42,857 bases of DNA from JAUWTJ01 sp965603015 (GCA_965603015.1 CBFDBJ010000023.1:1-42857); one strand, 5' to 3'. Counted from the first letter of the stretch, positions 16,946 through 25,687 are shown. Made by a program: numbers and translations. Notes: generated by a model from the sequence alone, not told the origin.

Positions 16946-17746
16946 CTACAAAACGAAGGTGAAGAGCCGTAGCACATCAAACCAGTCAGCGGTCTCATAG
17001 GATATGACGCGCTCATGCTTGAGCGTGGCGCCGGGGTAGAAGCTCTTGTGATAGGCCTGGGGCGGCTTTTTGTATTCGATCTCGACCTTGAAGTGATCCG
17101 GATTGGTCCTGAGCATCCGGCTCAAATCTCCGCTCAGCGAGCTTTCCATGCCTTTGCGAATTTCCTCGCAGGCCGTCTCGGGGTGCCCGCTTTCGGTGGA
17201 GAGGCCGCGTCCGCGGAACGTCGCAAAAGTGCCGATGCCATCGCAAAACTCTTCTGCCTCGCGGCACAGGTCTTCATCGCCGGACAGGAAGGCGGTTGGC
17301 ACACCGTGCATGTTGGAGGTGAAAGCGGCGATGCGAAACTCGGACGTTGGCACGTCGTTGATTTTCAGCTCCTGGATGACCGAGCCAACCATTGTGTGGG
17401 CCAGCGGATTACCGGCCGAGCCGGCGCGCGAATGATAGCCAATGAAGGCGCTGGCCGCGAAGCTCTCGTCGAGACCGTCTACCATGCTTTGGGGGTGACC
17501 GGACCAGCCGCGAATGAGACGTACCTCGCGTGGCAACAGGGACGCATCGATATTGCGCGCAGTCCAGTGGGCATCCTTGACCAGAATTTCGCTGGCCCCT
17601 GCGGCAAGAGCGCCTTCGCAGGCGGCCGCTACCTCGCGTGACATCTGCTCGGCAAAGCGCGCAAAATCCTTATGATCCGCATTGGTTTCCTCGGCGACAG
17701 TCACGCCGGTAACGCCCTCGATATCGGCGGAGATGAAAACTTTCAC
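16946..17746 (-). CDS. M55 family D-aminopeptidase (DppA-like)
   Basis: A zinc peptidase of 266 residues, expected to release N-terminal D-amino acids from short peptides. The metal ligands known from Bacillus DppA are recognisable: D8 and E10 in SADIEG, H60 in VKDAHW and H105 in GYHSRAG. The GTG start is preceded by AAGGAG at ideal spacing and begins directly at the conserved beta strand VKVFISADIEG, so the longer frame is rejected. Together with the peptide importer and the M23 peptidase it fits peptide or cell-wall fragment recycling, but they are not in one operon. Confidence 0.92.
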   Translation of the reverse strand: MKVFISADIEGVTGVTVAEETNADHKDFARFAEQMSREVAAACEGALAAGASEILVKDAHWTARNIDASLLPREVRLIRGWSGHPQSMVDGLDESFAASAFIGYHSRAGSAGNPLAHTMVGSVIQELKINDVPTSEFRIAAFTSNMHGVPTAFLSGDEDLCREAEEFCDGIGTFATFRGRGLSTESGHPETACEEIRKGMESSLSGDLSRMLRTNPDHFKVEIEYKKPPQAYHKSFYPGATLKHERVISYETADWFDVLRLFTFVL

Positions 17747-17868
17747 GCGGGATCTCCTTGTCTTGTTCTGAACAAACCTTGAGCGAACCCTGGAGAAAAG
17801 TTGCGCGAGACGCAATGACCGGAATCAGACATTGTGCCCTGGCCACTCCGGAGTGAGGAAATACACAG

Positions 17869-18378
17869 ATGATGATCAGACAAGCGACCCGCCAGGACCT
17901 GCAGGCATTGCTCGGGCTCAATCAGTCCGAGGTGCCGCATGTGGGCGATATTGATAGCGCCCGCATGAGCCATCTGTTCGAGGAGTCCGTGTGGGTCCCG
18001 GTGCTGGAGATCGATGGCGCGTCTGCAGGCTTTGTGGCAGGTTTTGTGATTGTCATGGATCACACGGCCAACTACGACAGCCCCAACTTTCTTTGGTTCA
18101 AAGAGCGATACAAGCGCTTCTGCTACGTCGACCGGATCGTGGTATCGCCGGATTTCAGACGGCGCGGCGCGGCGGGCATGCTATATGATGAGTGCATCCG
18201 ATTTGGGGCGACCCAAGACCTGCCGCTGCTGGCCCTTGAATACAATATCGCTCCGCCGAACCCGGTCTCGGCCGCCTTTCACAAGGCCTACGGCTTTCGC
18301 GAGGTCGGCAGACGCCGGAACGGCGAAACGTCAAAAGAAGTCTCGATGCAGATGCTTGATATTCTACCCGCCGGTTAG
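17869..18378 (+). CDS. GNAT family N-acetyltransferase
   Basis: A single-domain acetyltransferase of 169 residues. The acetyl-CoA binding motif is visible around residues 88-106: DRIVVSPDFRRRGAAGMLYD, where R97 to G100 form the R-x-x-G turn (the last Gly of the usual motif is Ala). The C-terminal AAFHKAYGFREVG is the usual GNAT motif B. The start ATG has GAGGAAA upstream. Its stop overlaps the stop of the convergent M23 gene by about three bases. The substrate is unknown. Confidence 0.9.
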   Translation: MMIRQATRQDLQALLGLNQSEVPHVGDIDSARMSHLFEESVWVPVLEIDGASAGFVAGFVIVMDHTANYDSPNFLWFKERYKRFCYVDRIVVSPDFRRRGAAGMLYDECIRFGATQDLPLLALEYNIAPPNPVSAAFHKAYGFREVGRRRNGETSKEVSMQMLDILPAG

Positions 18379-19145
18379 TAGGCCATCAGATCTTTCGGCT
18401 CCAGCCCGAAAGACTTCGCGGGCGTGTTGAAGTCGCCAAGCAACAGCTCATAGTGCAAGTGGACGACCACCCTGTAACCGGCGCTCTGGCCCATTTGTCC
18501 AAGCTTTGTTGTTCCGGTTACGGATTTTCCTTGCGTGATGCCAGAAGCAAAGCCCTTCAGGTGGGCGTAGCGCGTATAGACGCCATTACCATGATCGATC
18601 ACCACCATATTGCCGTAGTCGTCACGGTAGACCACCTCGACAATCGTCCCCGACCCGGCTGAATAGACCGTGCTGCCCGCCTCACTGTGATAGTCCACCC
18701 CTCTGTGGAGTTTGCCATCCCGGTCGCCAAACCCGGACGAGAAACAGCCGTGGCTGACCGGTGCCGCAGCAAGTGAAACCCCTTGAACCGTAATCAGTGG
18801 TCGGAAGTTTTTCAATCGATCATCTGCATCAACCGGCGGCTCATTGGAGATCGCCATTCCCGGACAGGTGTAGACCTCGACCAGATGGCCATTTTGAAAA
18901 ACCCCGCCTCGTCGCAGAGCGTCGGCCGCTTCAAAACTCCCGCTGCCACCAGAACCTGTGGAGGCGCCTGGAGATCGGTCGGATTCGTCCGCTGTGTCGG
19001 CGCCATTGTCCGCGTCAATGCCGACCACGGACGCCAGGGCGCACAGCTTGTCATTGAGAAAGTTTTCGACCGGTTCGGGCAACGCGCCCATGGCCCAGGT
19101 CATACCAAATGCGCCCAGAATGACGCCAAAAAGAAAGTTACGCAT
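18375..19145 (-). CDS. M23 family metallopeptidase (LytM/gametolysin type)
   Basis: A probable cell-wall endopeptidase of about 256 residues. It has an N-terminal membrane anchor or signal (MRNFLFGVILGAFGMTWAMGA), then a Ser/Gly-rich linker (about 50-70). The peptidase domain follows at about 130-245. Zinc ligands are H147 and D151 (HRGVD) and H231 of HLHYE; H195 (RYAHL) is the usual catalytic histidine. All essential residues are present, so it should be active on peptidoglycan or glycine-rich peptides. The ATG chosen starts the hydrophobic segment; the frame is open 12 codons upstream. It is divergent from the helical-protein gene at 19241. Confidence 0.9.
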   Translation of the reverse strand: MRNFLFGVILGAFGMTWAMGALPEPVENFLNDKLCALASVVGIDADNGADTADESDRSPGASTGSGGSGSFEAADALRRGGVFQNGHLVEVYTCPGMAISNEPPVDADDRLKNFRPLITVQGVSLAAAPVSHGCFSSGFGDRDGKLHRGVDYHSEAGSTVYSAGSGTIVEVVYRDDYGNMVVIDHGNGVYTRYAHLKGFASGITQGKSVTGTTKLGQMGQSAGYRVVVHLHYELLLGDFNTPAKSFGLEPKDLMAY

Positions 19146-19240
19146 AATACCCACCCCGCCAATTTCGGCGCCCCCCGGCACCGAATGAGAAGATAGTACA
19201 GGAAACAGGTGGAAAAATCAATTCAGCGCCGGAATCCAAC

Positions 19241-20023
19241 TTGTTCAAGTTGAATGGATACTCCCCACAAAACCACCTGAACTATTATTTCCATGCGGAC
19301 GAACTCTTCCTGCGTGAGACAAATTGCGCCTTGTCTCTGATCACAAATCCCGACATGGTGGCCTCATTCTTCGAAGACAGGGTGCGCTCGTACAGTATGA
19401 CGGAACAGGGTGACAGATTTTTTGTTCTTGCGGTCTCAATTGCAGCGAGACTGCATGACGTCCTTGATGACGCGCGGAGTATATCCCTGCAGGCAATGAA
19501 TGCCCAGGCTTCGATCGCCCGATCTGGCGAACAGTCCAGAGCCATGGAGCCGATTGTAATCTATATGAACGGGCTATCCCTCTCAATTATCCAGCTCGTG
19601 CAAGACGTTGATGACGAAGCCCTCATGATTTCCCGCGAGTCCCTTGCAGAGTTTCGGGAGAGCGTTGCAGTCGACAGGTTTGTCGACGCGGTTCGATTGG
19701 GCCAGGGCGCAAAACATATGGATGCCATCGAAGCAAAAGTAGGACGCTTGCGTGACAATCTGACGGTGATACGGCAGGGGACCAGGAAGAAAGTCGGTGT
19801 GCTGATCGAGCTGCTGTCCTCAATCGAGACCACCCTGCTTTCTGCAAATATTGTGACTTCCAGTTTTCGTATTGAAGTCGGCAACCTTGATTCCGAATAC
19901 AGGGTGACATTCGAGTCGTTGATCGGTGCTTTCGAAATCGCGACAGAAAACATTCGATCTGTCGTCAATCGCTGCAAGACAGACCTGGCAACCACCGGGG
20001 CGCTGACCGCAACACAGAGATAA
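19241..20023 (+). CDS. Unknown all-helical protein next to an ODP di-iron protein
   Basis: A product of about 260 residues with no recognised family. The sequence is almost entirely helical in character (for example RFFVLAVSIAARLHDVLDDARSIS, KVGRLRDNLTVIRQGTRKKVGVLIELLSSIETTLL, AFEIATENIRSVVNRCK) and has no membrane span. Its stop is 11 bp before the ODP-type protein, so the two are very likely translated from one mRNA. ODP proteins elsewhere act as oxygen or redox receptors for chemotaxis-like signalling; this protein could be the receiving helical module, but it lacks the signature hairpin tip of chemoreceptors. The start is uncertain: a TTG is used, with another TTG three codons later; no ATG lies near. 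Confidence 0.7.
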   Translation: MFKLNGYSPQNHLNYYFHADELFLRETNCALSLITNPDMVASFFEDRVRSYSMTEQGDRFFVLAVSIAARLHDVLDDARSISLQAMNAQASIARSGEQSRAMEPIVIYMNGLSLSIIQLVQDVDDEALMISRESLAEFRESVAVDRFVDAVRLGQGAKHMDAIEAKVGRLRDNLTVIRQGTRKKVGVLIELLSSIETTLLSANIVTSSFRIEVGNLDSEYRVTFESLIGAFEIATENIRSVVNRCKTDLATTGALTATQR

Positions 20024-20034
20024 AGAGGCCAACA

Positions 20035-20766
20035 ATGAAGGCAACGAAATTGTTCGAGCACTATGGCCACGAGTGGATTGTGTTTGGCCGCGACCCGGAA
20101 AAACCAACGGGCATCATTGATACAAATCAGTACATGATCAAGGGACGAGGCTCGGCGATACTGCTTGATCCGGGCGGTGTTGAATTGTTCGCACCTATGC
20201 TTGCCGCTGTTGCACAACATGTTCCAATCAGTTCGATCAAACACCTCTTCGCGTCGCATCAGGACCCGGATATTATTTCCTCACTGGGTTTGTGGGACAA
20301 GACGCTTGAAGGGGCAACCCTTTACGCCCCCTGGATTTGGGAGGGGTTCATCAAACACTTCGGCTGTGAAGCAATCACCTATGATCCACTGCCGGACGAA
20401 GGTCGAACCATTCGATTTGGCGATACCGAGCTTGAGTTTGTGCCCGCTCACTACCTCCACTCCTCCGGTAATTTCAGTGTCTATGACAAGGCGGCCAAAA
20501 TCCTGATGAGCGGGGATATCGGCGCGGCGCTGCTTCCTGATGGTGCGCCCTTCTTTGTGGAGGACTTCGATGCACATACCTCTGCCATGACGATGTTTCA
20601 CCAACGATGGATGCCCTCAAACAAGGCCAAGGCGGCCTGGATAGCGCGCATTCGAGAGCTGGATGTGGACTATATGGCCCCTCAGCATGGTGCGATTTTC
20701 AAAGGCGCGGATGTCGTCCGATTTCTGGACTGGTTCGAAGCCCTGGAGGTTGGCATTGCCGTTTGA
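20035..20766 (+). CDS. ODP-type metallo-beta-lactamase fold di-iron protein
   Basis: An oxygen-binding di-iron protein related to the FprA/flavodiiron metallo-beta-lactamase domain but without a flavodoxin domain; 243 residues. The likely iron ligands are H75, D77 and D79 (FASHQDPD), H139 (PAHYLH), D161 (SGDIG) and H218 (PQHGAIF), matching the flavodiiron pattern with Asp in place of the usual Glu. Such stand-alone ODP proteins have been described as oxygen sensors rather than enzymes. It is directly downstream of a helical protein and upstream of a secreted DsrE protein. RBS: AAGAGG before the ATG. Confidence 0.87.
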   Translation: MKATKLFEHYGHEWIVFGRDPEKPTGIIDTNQYMIKGRGSAILLDPGGVELFAPMLAAVAQHVPISSIKHLFASHQDPDIISSLGLWDKTLEGATLYAPWIWEGFIKHFGCEAITYDPLPDEGRTIRFGDTELEFVPAHYLHSSGNFSVYDKAAKILMSGDIGAALLPDGAPFFVEDFDAHTSAMTMFHQRWMPSNKAKAAWIARIRELDVDYMAPQHGAIFKGADVVRFLDWFEALEVGIAV

Positions 20767-20910
20767 ACCAGACCCGCCTGGCGTTGATCAAGGTTCGTGT
20801 CGGCTGCCCCGGGACCGGAGGCGGGGCGCACGCTGTCTCATCCCGCGCTGGCTATTTTCGGTCGGTGTGCTAGCAATGAAGCATCAAACACCATGAAAGA
20901 AGGATGTCTC

Positions 20911-21489
20911 ATGAAGCTGCGGAACCTTGTTGTTACACTGTTTGGCGCCCTGGCGCTGTGTGGGTTTATCTCGACGACTCAGGCCGGGGCGCAGGCCGGG
21001 GCACAGGCTGGCATGGAAGCGTTTCATGCCGGGCCGGTGTTTGCGGATTTTGGAAAAATCGCCAGCGTTGACAGCCAATTCCCGATACCTGAAGGAACGG
21101 TCTTCAAGGTGATCCTCGACGTCAGCGACGCATCAAAGCCCGGCGCGTTAAATCGCACGTTTGATAGCGCCGCCCGGTTTATCAATATGCATGTTGATGC
21201 CGGTGTGCCGCTGGAAAATATTTCTGTCGCCGTTGTTGTTCATGGCGGTGCGGGGCTTGATGTCACGCAGAACAGCTTCTACCAGGCGAAGCGCGAGAGC
21301 GACAATCCAAATGTGGCCCTGATTGAGGCGCTGACACATGAGGGCGTACAGATATATCTTTGCGGGCAAAGTGCTGCCTATGCCGGTATCAGCAACACGG
21401 ATTTGCTGACCGGTGTCACGATGGCCCGCTCCGCCATGACGGCCCACGCGCTCTTGCAACAGCGCGGTTATACTCTGAACCCGTTCTAG
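20911..21489 (+). CDS. Secreted DsrE family protein
   Basis: A 192-residue protein with a signal peptide (LVVTLFGALALCGFISTTQA|GAQ), hence periplasmic. Just after the cleavage site is a short repeat of Gly-Ala-Gln-Ala units. The DsrE-like domain spans about 50-190, with the typical VFKVILDVSDASKPGALNR and INMHVDAGVPLENISVAVVVHGGAG segments and a single conserved-position Cys in IYLCGQSAAYAG. Periplasmic DsrE proteins are thought to take part in sulphur handling, but the exact role is unknown. The ATG with AAGGA upstream is preferred over the longer frame. A gap of 144 bp separates it from the ODP gene, so it may have its own promoter. Confidence 0.88.
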   Translation: MKLRNLVVTLFGALALCGFISTTQAGAQAGAQAGMEAFHAGPVFADFGKIASVDSQFPIPEGTVFKVILDVSDASKPGALNRTFDSAARFINMHVDAGVPLENISVAVVVHGGAGLDVTQNSFYQAKRESDNPNVALIEALTHEGVQIYLCGQSAAYAGISNTDLLTGVTMARSAMTAHALLQQRGYTLNPF

Positions 21490-21503
21490 AGGCGCAGCCT
21501 GGC

Positions 21504-22103
21504 CTATTCTGTCGTGCGCGGAAGGTCCGAAACACCGCAGCCGATATCAATTGGGGTCACGTCGATACCGATGGAGCCGATGAGGTATCCGCCTTTTTCC
21601 GCTTCGCGCAGAAAGACCTCGTCAAAGATTGTCATGGAAACGCAGCAGGTCGGCACGCCTTTATCGTTTGACAGGGGCACACTGAGATTGACGCTGCTGG
21701 CCTGCGCACCGCTCGACAGTAACGTTCTGGCTCTCCACATGCTGATATGTGGTCGTTCCAGACTTGACCGTGTCCAGTCGGCGGTGAATTTCCGGACTTT
21801 CGGTGCAAACGCACCCTCCATTGTCTCACGCGTCTGATCCTGGTTGATGCGAAACACCCTGTCGCTGCCAATGAAGAGATAACGCAGCTCACCCGTCGGG
21901 GTCATTTCCAGCATGGTCAGATCCGGCAGGATCTCCGGGTGCTCCAGCATTGTCCCCTCGAAGTCAAACTTCGACGGGACCATTGCATCGCCGCGCGCCT
22001 TTTCCCAACATTCGTAAAGCGCCATCAGCAGTGCATAATCAGCGAAGGCGGCGGTCGATGGCCGCAACGGCGCATCGCCACCTGTTTTGATATCTTTAGT
22101 CAC
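21504..22103 (-). CDS. PAS_5 domain protein
   Basis: A 199-residue single-domain protein of the alphaproteobacterial PAS_5 family. Key segments are DYALLMALYECWEKARGDAMVPSKFDFEGT at the N-terminus and GELRYLFIGSDRVFRINQDQTRETM in the core; YECWEKARG is the family hallmark. It has no kinase or output domain, so it probably acts through protein contacts. The start is a GTG with AGGAGGGG upstream. Divergent from the DUF2336 gene with a 180-bp shared control region. Both families are common regulators in Rhodospirillales-type bacteria. Confidence 0.85.
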   Translation of the reverse strand: MTKDIKTGGDAPLRPSTAAFADYALLMALYECWEKARGDAMVPSKFDFEGTMLEHPEILPDLTMLEMTPTGELRYLFIGSDRVFRINQDQTRETMEGAFAPKVRKFTADWTRSSLERPHISMWRARTLLSSGAQASSVNLSVPLSNDKGVPTCCVSMTIFDEVFLREAEKGGYLIGSIGIDVTPIDIGCGVSDLPRTTE

Positions 22104-22282
22104 GCAAGAGACCCCTCCTGGTTTCGATGGCAGCTTCTACCACACATGCTGCAGTCCGACACTCCAAATCCCGCGACCCCAACAACGGGTATCATAACGA
22201 TAAACGCAATACTCCTTACAGTTGTTTATGGCCGTGAGGTAACCTTATACTCATACAATCTTTGTATGGTGCACCAGGTCGC

Positions 22283-23449
22283 ATGGACAACCTTGAAAGC
22301 GGCAACATGCCTGGAACCTCATCGCTTGCTACATCACACGGCGCCCAGCTCGTCCTCCTCGCCCAGGACAAATCGCAACACGGCCGTGCTGTGCTGACTA
22401 CTGCCATTGTGGAACTGTTCTCCGAAGACGCTCGGCTGTTCACCGATTCAGACCGTGAGCTGATGACACAGATCATCGTTCAACTGGTTGACAGCGTCGA
22501 GTTATCCGTCAAGACGGCGCTGGCCGAGCGGTTGGCAAGCCAACCCGATGTGCCACGAGACCTGGCGATGCACTTTGCCAATATGGAGGCGGGTGTTGCG
22601 TTCTCTGTACTGAAAAACTCATCGGCTCTGAAAGATCCTGATCTGATCCGAATTGTGATGCACAAGACCATGGAGCATCAAATGGCCGTCTCGGCCCGCT
22701 TGATCCTTTCGCCGGCCGTATCCAGAGCGCTGGCCGAAAGTGAACACGATAACGTTGTCCAGTCGTTACTGGAAAACAGCGGTGCCGAAATCGACCATGA
22801 CACCTTCGAGGGCATAGCCGGGAGAGCGACGGAGACTACCGTCTTCAACGAGGCGCTGGTCAACAGGCACGACCTGCCAAAACAGGTTTGTCACCAGCTT
22901 TACTGGGCGGTCTCTGCGGCTCTGCGACAGACCCTCATTGACAATCACGATATCGATGAAGACAGCATTGATGACGCTATTGAAGACGTTCTTTCCGACA
23001 TGATCGAGCATCTCGCAGAGGAGAAAACCGAAGGCGAGGATGTCGCGGCCCGGGTTGAGCTGGCGATACGCAAGGGCGTTCTTGGCCAAGCCCTGCTGGC
23101 GCTGTTGCAGTCAGTGCAGATCCATAGATTTACCACGTGGCTTGCCGCTGCAAGTCATCTCAGGGAGGATCTCATCAGCCGGATCATGTTTGAAGAAGGC
23201 GGCGAATGTCTGGCGGCCATCTTCAAGGCACTTGAAATTGATCGGGAAGATTTCCTGTCGATCTTTGTTTTTCTGCGGCAGGGACGTCTCGGAGAAAAGA
23301 CGGTGCCCGCCGGCGAGGTTCAAAAGGCCGCTGAGTTTTATTCCAGTGTCAAGCCGGACCGGGCTGCGAAGTTTCTCAAGCGGCTGCAAAGAAACCCGGA
23401 TTATCTGAATGCGATCCGGACGGTCAATACACGCAGCGCCGGGGACTGA
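22283..23449 (+). CDS. DUF2336 family protein
   Basis: A protein of about 388 residues belonging to DUF2336, a helical-repeat family in alphaproteobacteria. Typical features are TALAERLASQPDVPRDLAMHFAN, VLKNSSALKDPDLIRIV and NEALVNRHDLPKQVCHQLYWAVSAALRQTL. No enzyme motif is visible. The reading frame is open upstream to a TTG, but the ATG used here is the first normal start and is preceded by CAGGT; another ATG is eight codons later. Shares a divergent region with the PAS_5 gene and converges on the 581-residue unknown gene 31 bp away. Function unknown. Confidence 0.83.
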   Translation: MDNLESGNMPGTSSLATSHGAQLVLLAQDKSQHGRAVLTTAIVELFSEDARLFTDSDRELMTQIIVQLVDSVELSVKTALAERLASQPDVPRDLAMHFANMEAGVAFSVLKNSSALKDPDLIRIVMHKTMEHQMAVSARLILSPAVSRALAESEHDNVVQSLLENSGAEIDHDTFEGIAGRATETTVFNEALVNRHDLPKQVCHQLYWAVSAALRQTLIDNHDIDEDSIDDAIEDVLSDMIEHLAEEKTEGEDVAARVELAIRKGVLGQALLALLQSVQIHRFTTWLAAASHLREDLISRIMFEEGGECLAAIFKALEIDREDFLSIFVFLRQGRLGEKTVPAGEVQKAAEFYSSVKPDRAAKFLKRLQRNPDYLNAIRTVNTRSAGD

Positions 23450-23480
23450 GCCCCGATTAACCGGACAAACGCGCGCCGGA

Positions 23481-25226
23481 TCAATCTGCTTTAGCTGCCA
23501 GCACCCGCTCTTGCACACCGGTCTTTGCAACCAGATCACGAAACCATATCACAGGATTTTCGGGTGCCCCGGGCCCCGGCGAGAATTTCACCTCGGCCAG
23601 TTCACTGGCAAAGTCGGGATCGCGCATCCATTGAAGAATGTGCCGTGAGGCTCTGGTGGCACAGACCCCCTCTGTCAAAACCTTCGCGTCAAGCAGCCTG
23701 AGCATGGTCAGGGCTTTTTCGGCGCCGGAAACCGCGCGCCGGGAAATCGACTGGAACAGCTGTCCCTCCTCCTCGACCCTCGACGACAGGGCGTCAAAAG
23801 CCTCGACAACCTGGTCCTTTTCCGTCTCGGAAAACCCCGAAGCCAGAACCCGGCCCTGCAAGGCGGCAAGGCATCCGAGCCGGCGCAGCAGAGGTTCATC
23901 CGCATCGAGAAACCGCCGTTCCATTTTCGGACCGGTCAAGATCGGCAGGATATAGTTGACCAGACGCGCCTTGCTGGCGTTGCCAATAATATTGTCCTCA
24001 AGGTCGAGCAAGGCTTCGATGCGGGCATCGGGGGTCGCGGCGGCGGCCATATACTCCTCGGCCATTTCCAGTGCCGTCAACCGGACCGACCGGGTTTCAA
24101 AAGCCGCCACAATATCCTCAAGCGAGACCATCGGCCCCTGGCACAGAACCATGCGTTTGGCGAGGTTTCGCGTCAGGGTCACCTCGCGGTTGATATCGTC
24201 GGGACTAAGGCGCTTGATCCCGTTGAGCTCCTGCAGGACCCGGGTGACGATCGCCTTGCGGGAACACGGCAGGCCATCGCCGGCAAAGAACCCGGCAAGC
24301 TGTTTCAGTCCCGGGCGTCCGGCAATATCAGGGTTGTCAGCACTGCCCAAAAACAGATCCACCATCAGGGTCAACGCAGCGCCAAGGTCGGGCTGGGCTC
24401 CGAGGAAGTCCGCCAGCGACGCGCGCCCGCTCACCATTTCAGCGGCAAAATCATCAATCGAGGCAAGGCACACCGCCCGTCCGGCCTCATCGCCCGGCAG
24501 ATGGTCCATCAGCGATAACAGAAGGGGCAGCTTCTTTGAACAGCCGGAGACTTTACTCAGTGTACGGGCAATGACGCCGTTAATCACATAGTTCGGCTCC
24601 GGTGCCGCGCGTGCCGCCTGCCATGCCCGGCCGAGATTGCCCTCGGCGTCTTTGGGACAGCTGCCGGCTCGATCTTCGGTGAAGACCCGTGCCATAGCGC
24701 GCGATATCAGATCATTGAGCTGTTTGATGATCTCTGTCACCGGCAGGTTTTCGGCTGACGCCTGGGTGACCGCCCATTTTTGCACCGCATGTTGCATGAC
24801 TGTTCCCCTGGACTGCAGGCTTTGCAGGGCATCGGCGCGGTGCAAAAGCTCCATCGTCGTCAGACCTTCGCTCTTCAAGGTATCGTCCAGAACACGCGAG
24901 ATTGCGGCCCGGGCCTCTGGCCCATAAAGATCACTCGGCGCGGTACAGGGCAGACGCACATCCTCCGGGCGCAACTGCCGCTTATGCTTGACGACCTTCG
25001 GGCCACCCTCTTCAAAAACCGTAATGGGCAGATATTCGCCGGTCGCAGGGTTACAGGTTTCCTTGACCACCTTTGCGCCCGAGAATGTCTTCTGCAGCAG
25101 GGCGTACTTCGCAGCATTCAACGCCTTGCCACGATCCGTATAGACCTCTTGCAGGGCCCAGCCGGTGTCGCCGGCACGGATCACAAGAACCTCGTAGTGA
25201 ATCTGCTTTGCCAAAGGAAGCCCCAA
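23481..25226 (-). CDS. Unknown 581-residue conserved-looking protein
   Basis: A long, clearly coding frame (GC-rich third positions, no shadows that compete) but I do not recognise the family. The N-terminal 110 residues look like a small alpha/beta domain (QIHYEVLVIRAGDTGWALQEVYTDRGKALNAAKYAL). The rest to the C-terminus is helical, with repeated blocks such as LNDLISRAMARVFTEDR, TLTRNLAKRMVLCQG and LLRRLGCLAALQGRVLASG. There is no signal peptide or membrane span. The start is uncertain: a TTG is used, and another TTG lies four codons downstream after GGGG. Helical repeats suggest a protein-binding scaffold, as with the DUF2336 protein that converges on it. Confidence 0.75.
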   Translation of the reverse strand: MGLPLAKQIHYEVLVIRAGDTGWALQEVYTDRGKALNAAKYALLQKTFSGAKVVKETCNPATGEYLPITVFEEGGPKVVKHKRQLRPEDVRLPCTAPSDLYGPEARAAISRVLDDTLKSEGLTTMELLHRADALQSLQSRGTVMQHAVQKWAVTQASAENLPVTEIIKQLNDLISRAMARVFTEDRAGSCPKDAEGNLGRAWQAARAAPEPNYVINGVIARTLSKVSGCSKKLPLLLSLMDHLPGDEAGRAVCLASIDDFAAEMVSGRASLADFLGAQPDLGAALTLMVDLFLGSADNPDIAGRPGLKQLAGFFAGDGLPCSRKAIVTRVLQELNGIKRLSPDDINREVTLTRNLAKRMVLCQGPMVSLEDIVAAFETRSVRLTALEMAEEYMAAAATPDARIEALLDLEDNIIGNASKARLVNYILPILTGPKMERRFLDADEPLLRRLGCLAALQGRVLASGFSETEKDQVVEAFDALSSRVEEEGQLFQSISRRAVSGAEKALTMLRLLDAKVLTEGVCATRASRHILQWMRDPDFASELAEVKFSPGPGAPENPVIWFRDLVAKTGVQERVLAAKAD

Positions 25227-25547
25227 ATGTCCCGTCGTTGAACCCCTTCAACGGCCCGATGATAGGAAACTCGGCTTAAGGTCGGGTAAATTGTAACAAC
25301 CTTACATCGCCAACTTTTACGCGTTTTACTCGCAAAACCTGACAGTTTCGACACGCTCAACGCGCAATGAAGCATGCACAGCGTTCGGGCCACTGACTGC
25401 CTGGTCCTGAAGGTAAAAATCGTGCCGCAGCCGGAAGAAGCATTAAACTCTTTGCTCAGATCCGAAGGTGATGAATTCACTCAAAATGCTGCGCATTTTA
25501 AGTCGCTTGGGCAGATGTCGAGAGAGGCGCATTCACTACGTGAATGC
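25227..25547. other. Intergenic region before the tRNA, no supported gene
   Basis: About 320 bp with only short overlapping frames on both strands, none with a good ribosome site or recognisable product. It must carry the promoter of the 581-residue gene. The end near the tRNA contains the perfect hairpin GCATTCAC-GTA-GTGAATGC (25529-25547), described with the tRNA repeats. Confidence 0.5.
25529..25547 (-). repeat. Perfect 8-bp hairpin after the distal tRNA-end copy
   Basis: Read on the minus strand, GCATTCAC, loop GTA, GTGAATGC follows directly after the copied tRNA 3' end. It has no T-run. Its size and position match the hairpin after the real tRNA end. Confidence 0.6.
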
Positions 25548-25563
25548 TTAGTGGTGCCGCTAA
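25548..25563 (-). repeat. Duplicate of the tRNA-Thr 3' end (att-like)
   Basis: TTAGCGGCACCACTAA on the minus strand repeats the last 13 bases of the tRNA gene, including its CCA, plus three flanking bases. The copy is exactly 60 bp from the genuine end. Such duplications of tRNA 3' ends are usual left-overs of site-specific integration. Confidence 0.6.
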
Positions 25564-25587
25564 CGCGAGGAAGATTGAACTCTGAAC

Positions 25588-25606
25588 GCTTTTTCCATGA
25601 AAAAGC
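25588..25606 (-). repeat. Perfect 8-bp hairpin just after the tRNA gene
   Basis: Read on the minus strand, GCTTTTTC, loop ATG, GAAAAAGC begins shortly after the tRNA CCA end. It may work as a tRNA terminator, though it lacks a T-run after the stem. The matching hairpin after the duplicate end suggests a repeated unit. Confidence 0.55.
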
Positions 25607-25611
25607 TTTAG

Positions 25612-25687
25612 TGGTGCCGCTAAGGTGATTCGAACACCTGACCCCCGCATTACGAATGCGATGCTCTACCAACTGAGCTATAGCGGC
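25612..25687 (-). tRNA. tRNA-Thr (anticodon CGU)
   Basis: A complete 76-nt tRNA with CCA encoded. The acceptor stem GCCGCTA/TAGCGGC is perfect. The D arm is GCTC AGTTGGTA GAGC, the anticodon stem TCGCA/TGCGG encloses the loop TTCGTAA with anticodon CGT, and the T arm is AGGTG TTCGAAT CACCT. CGU reads the threonine codon ACG. The last 13 bases are duplicated nearby. Confidence 0.96.

Noticed and set aside
25374..25628. 84-codon plus-strand frame
   Set aside because: It runs through both tRNA-end repeats into the tRNA gene; a translated tRNA repeat explains its internal LVVPL duplicates.
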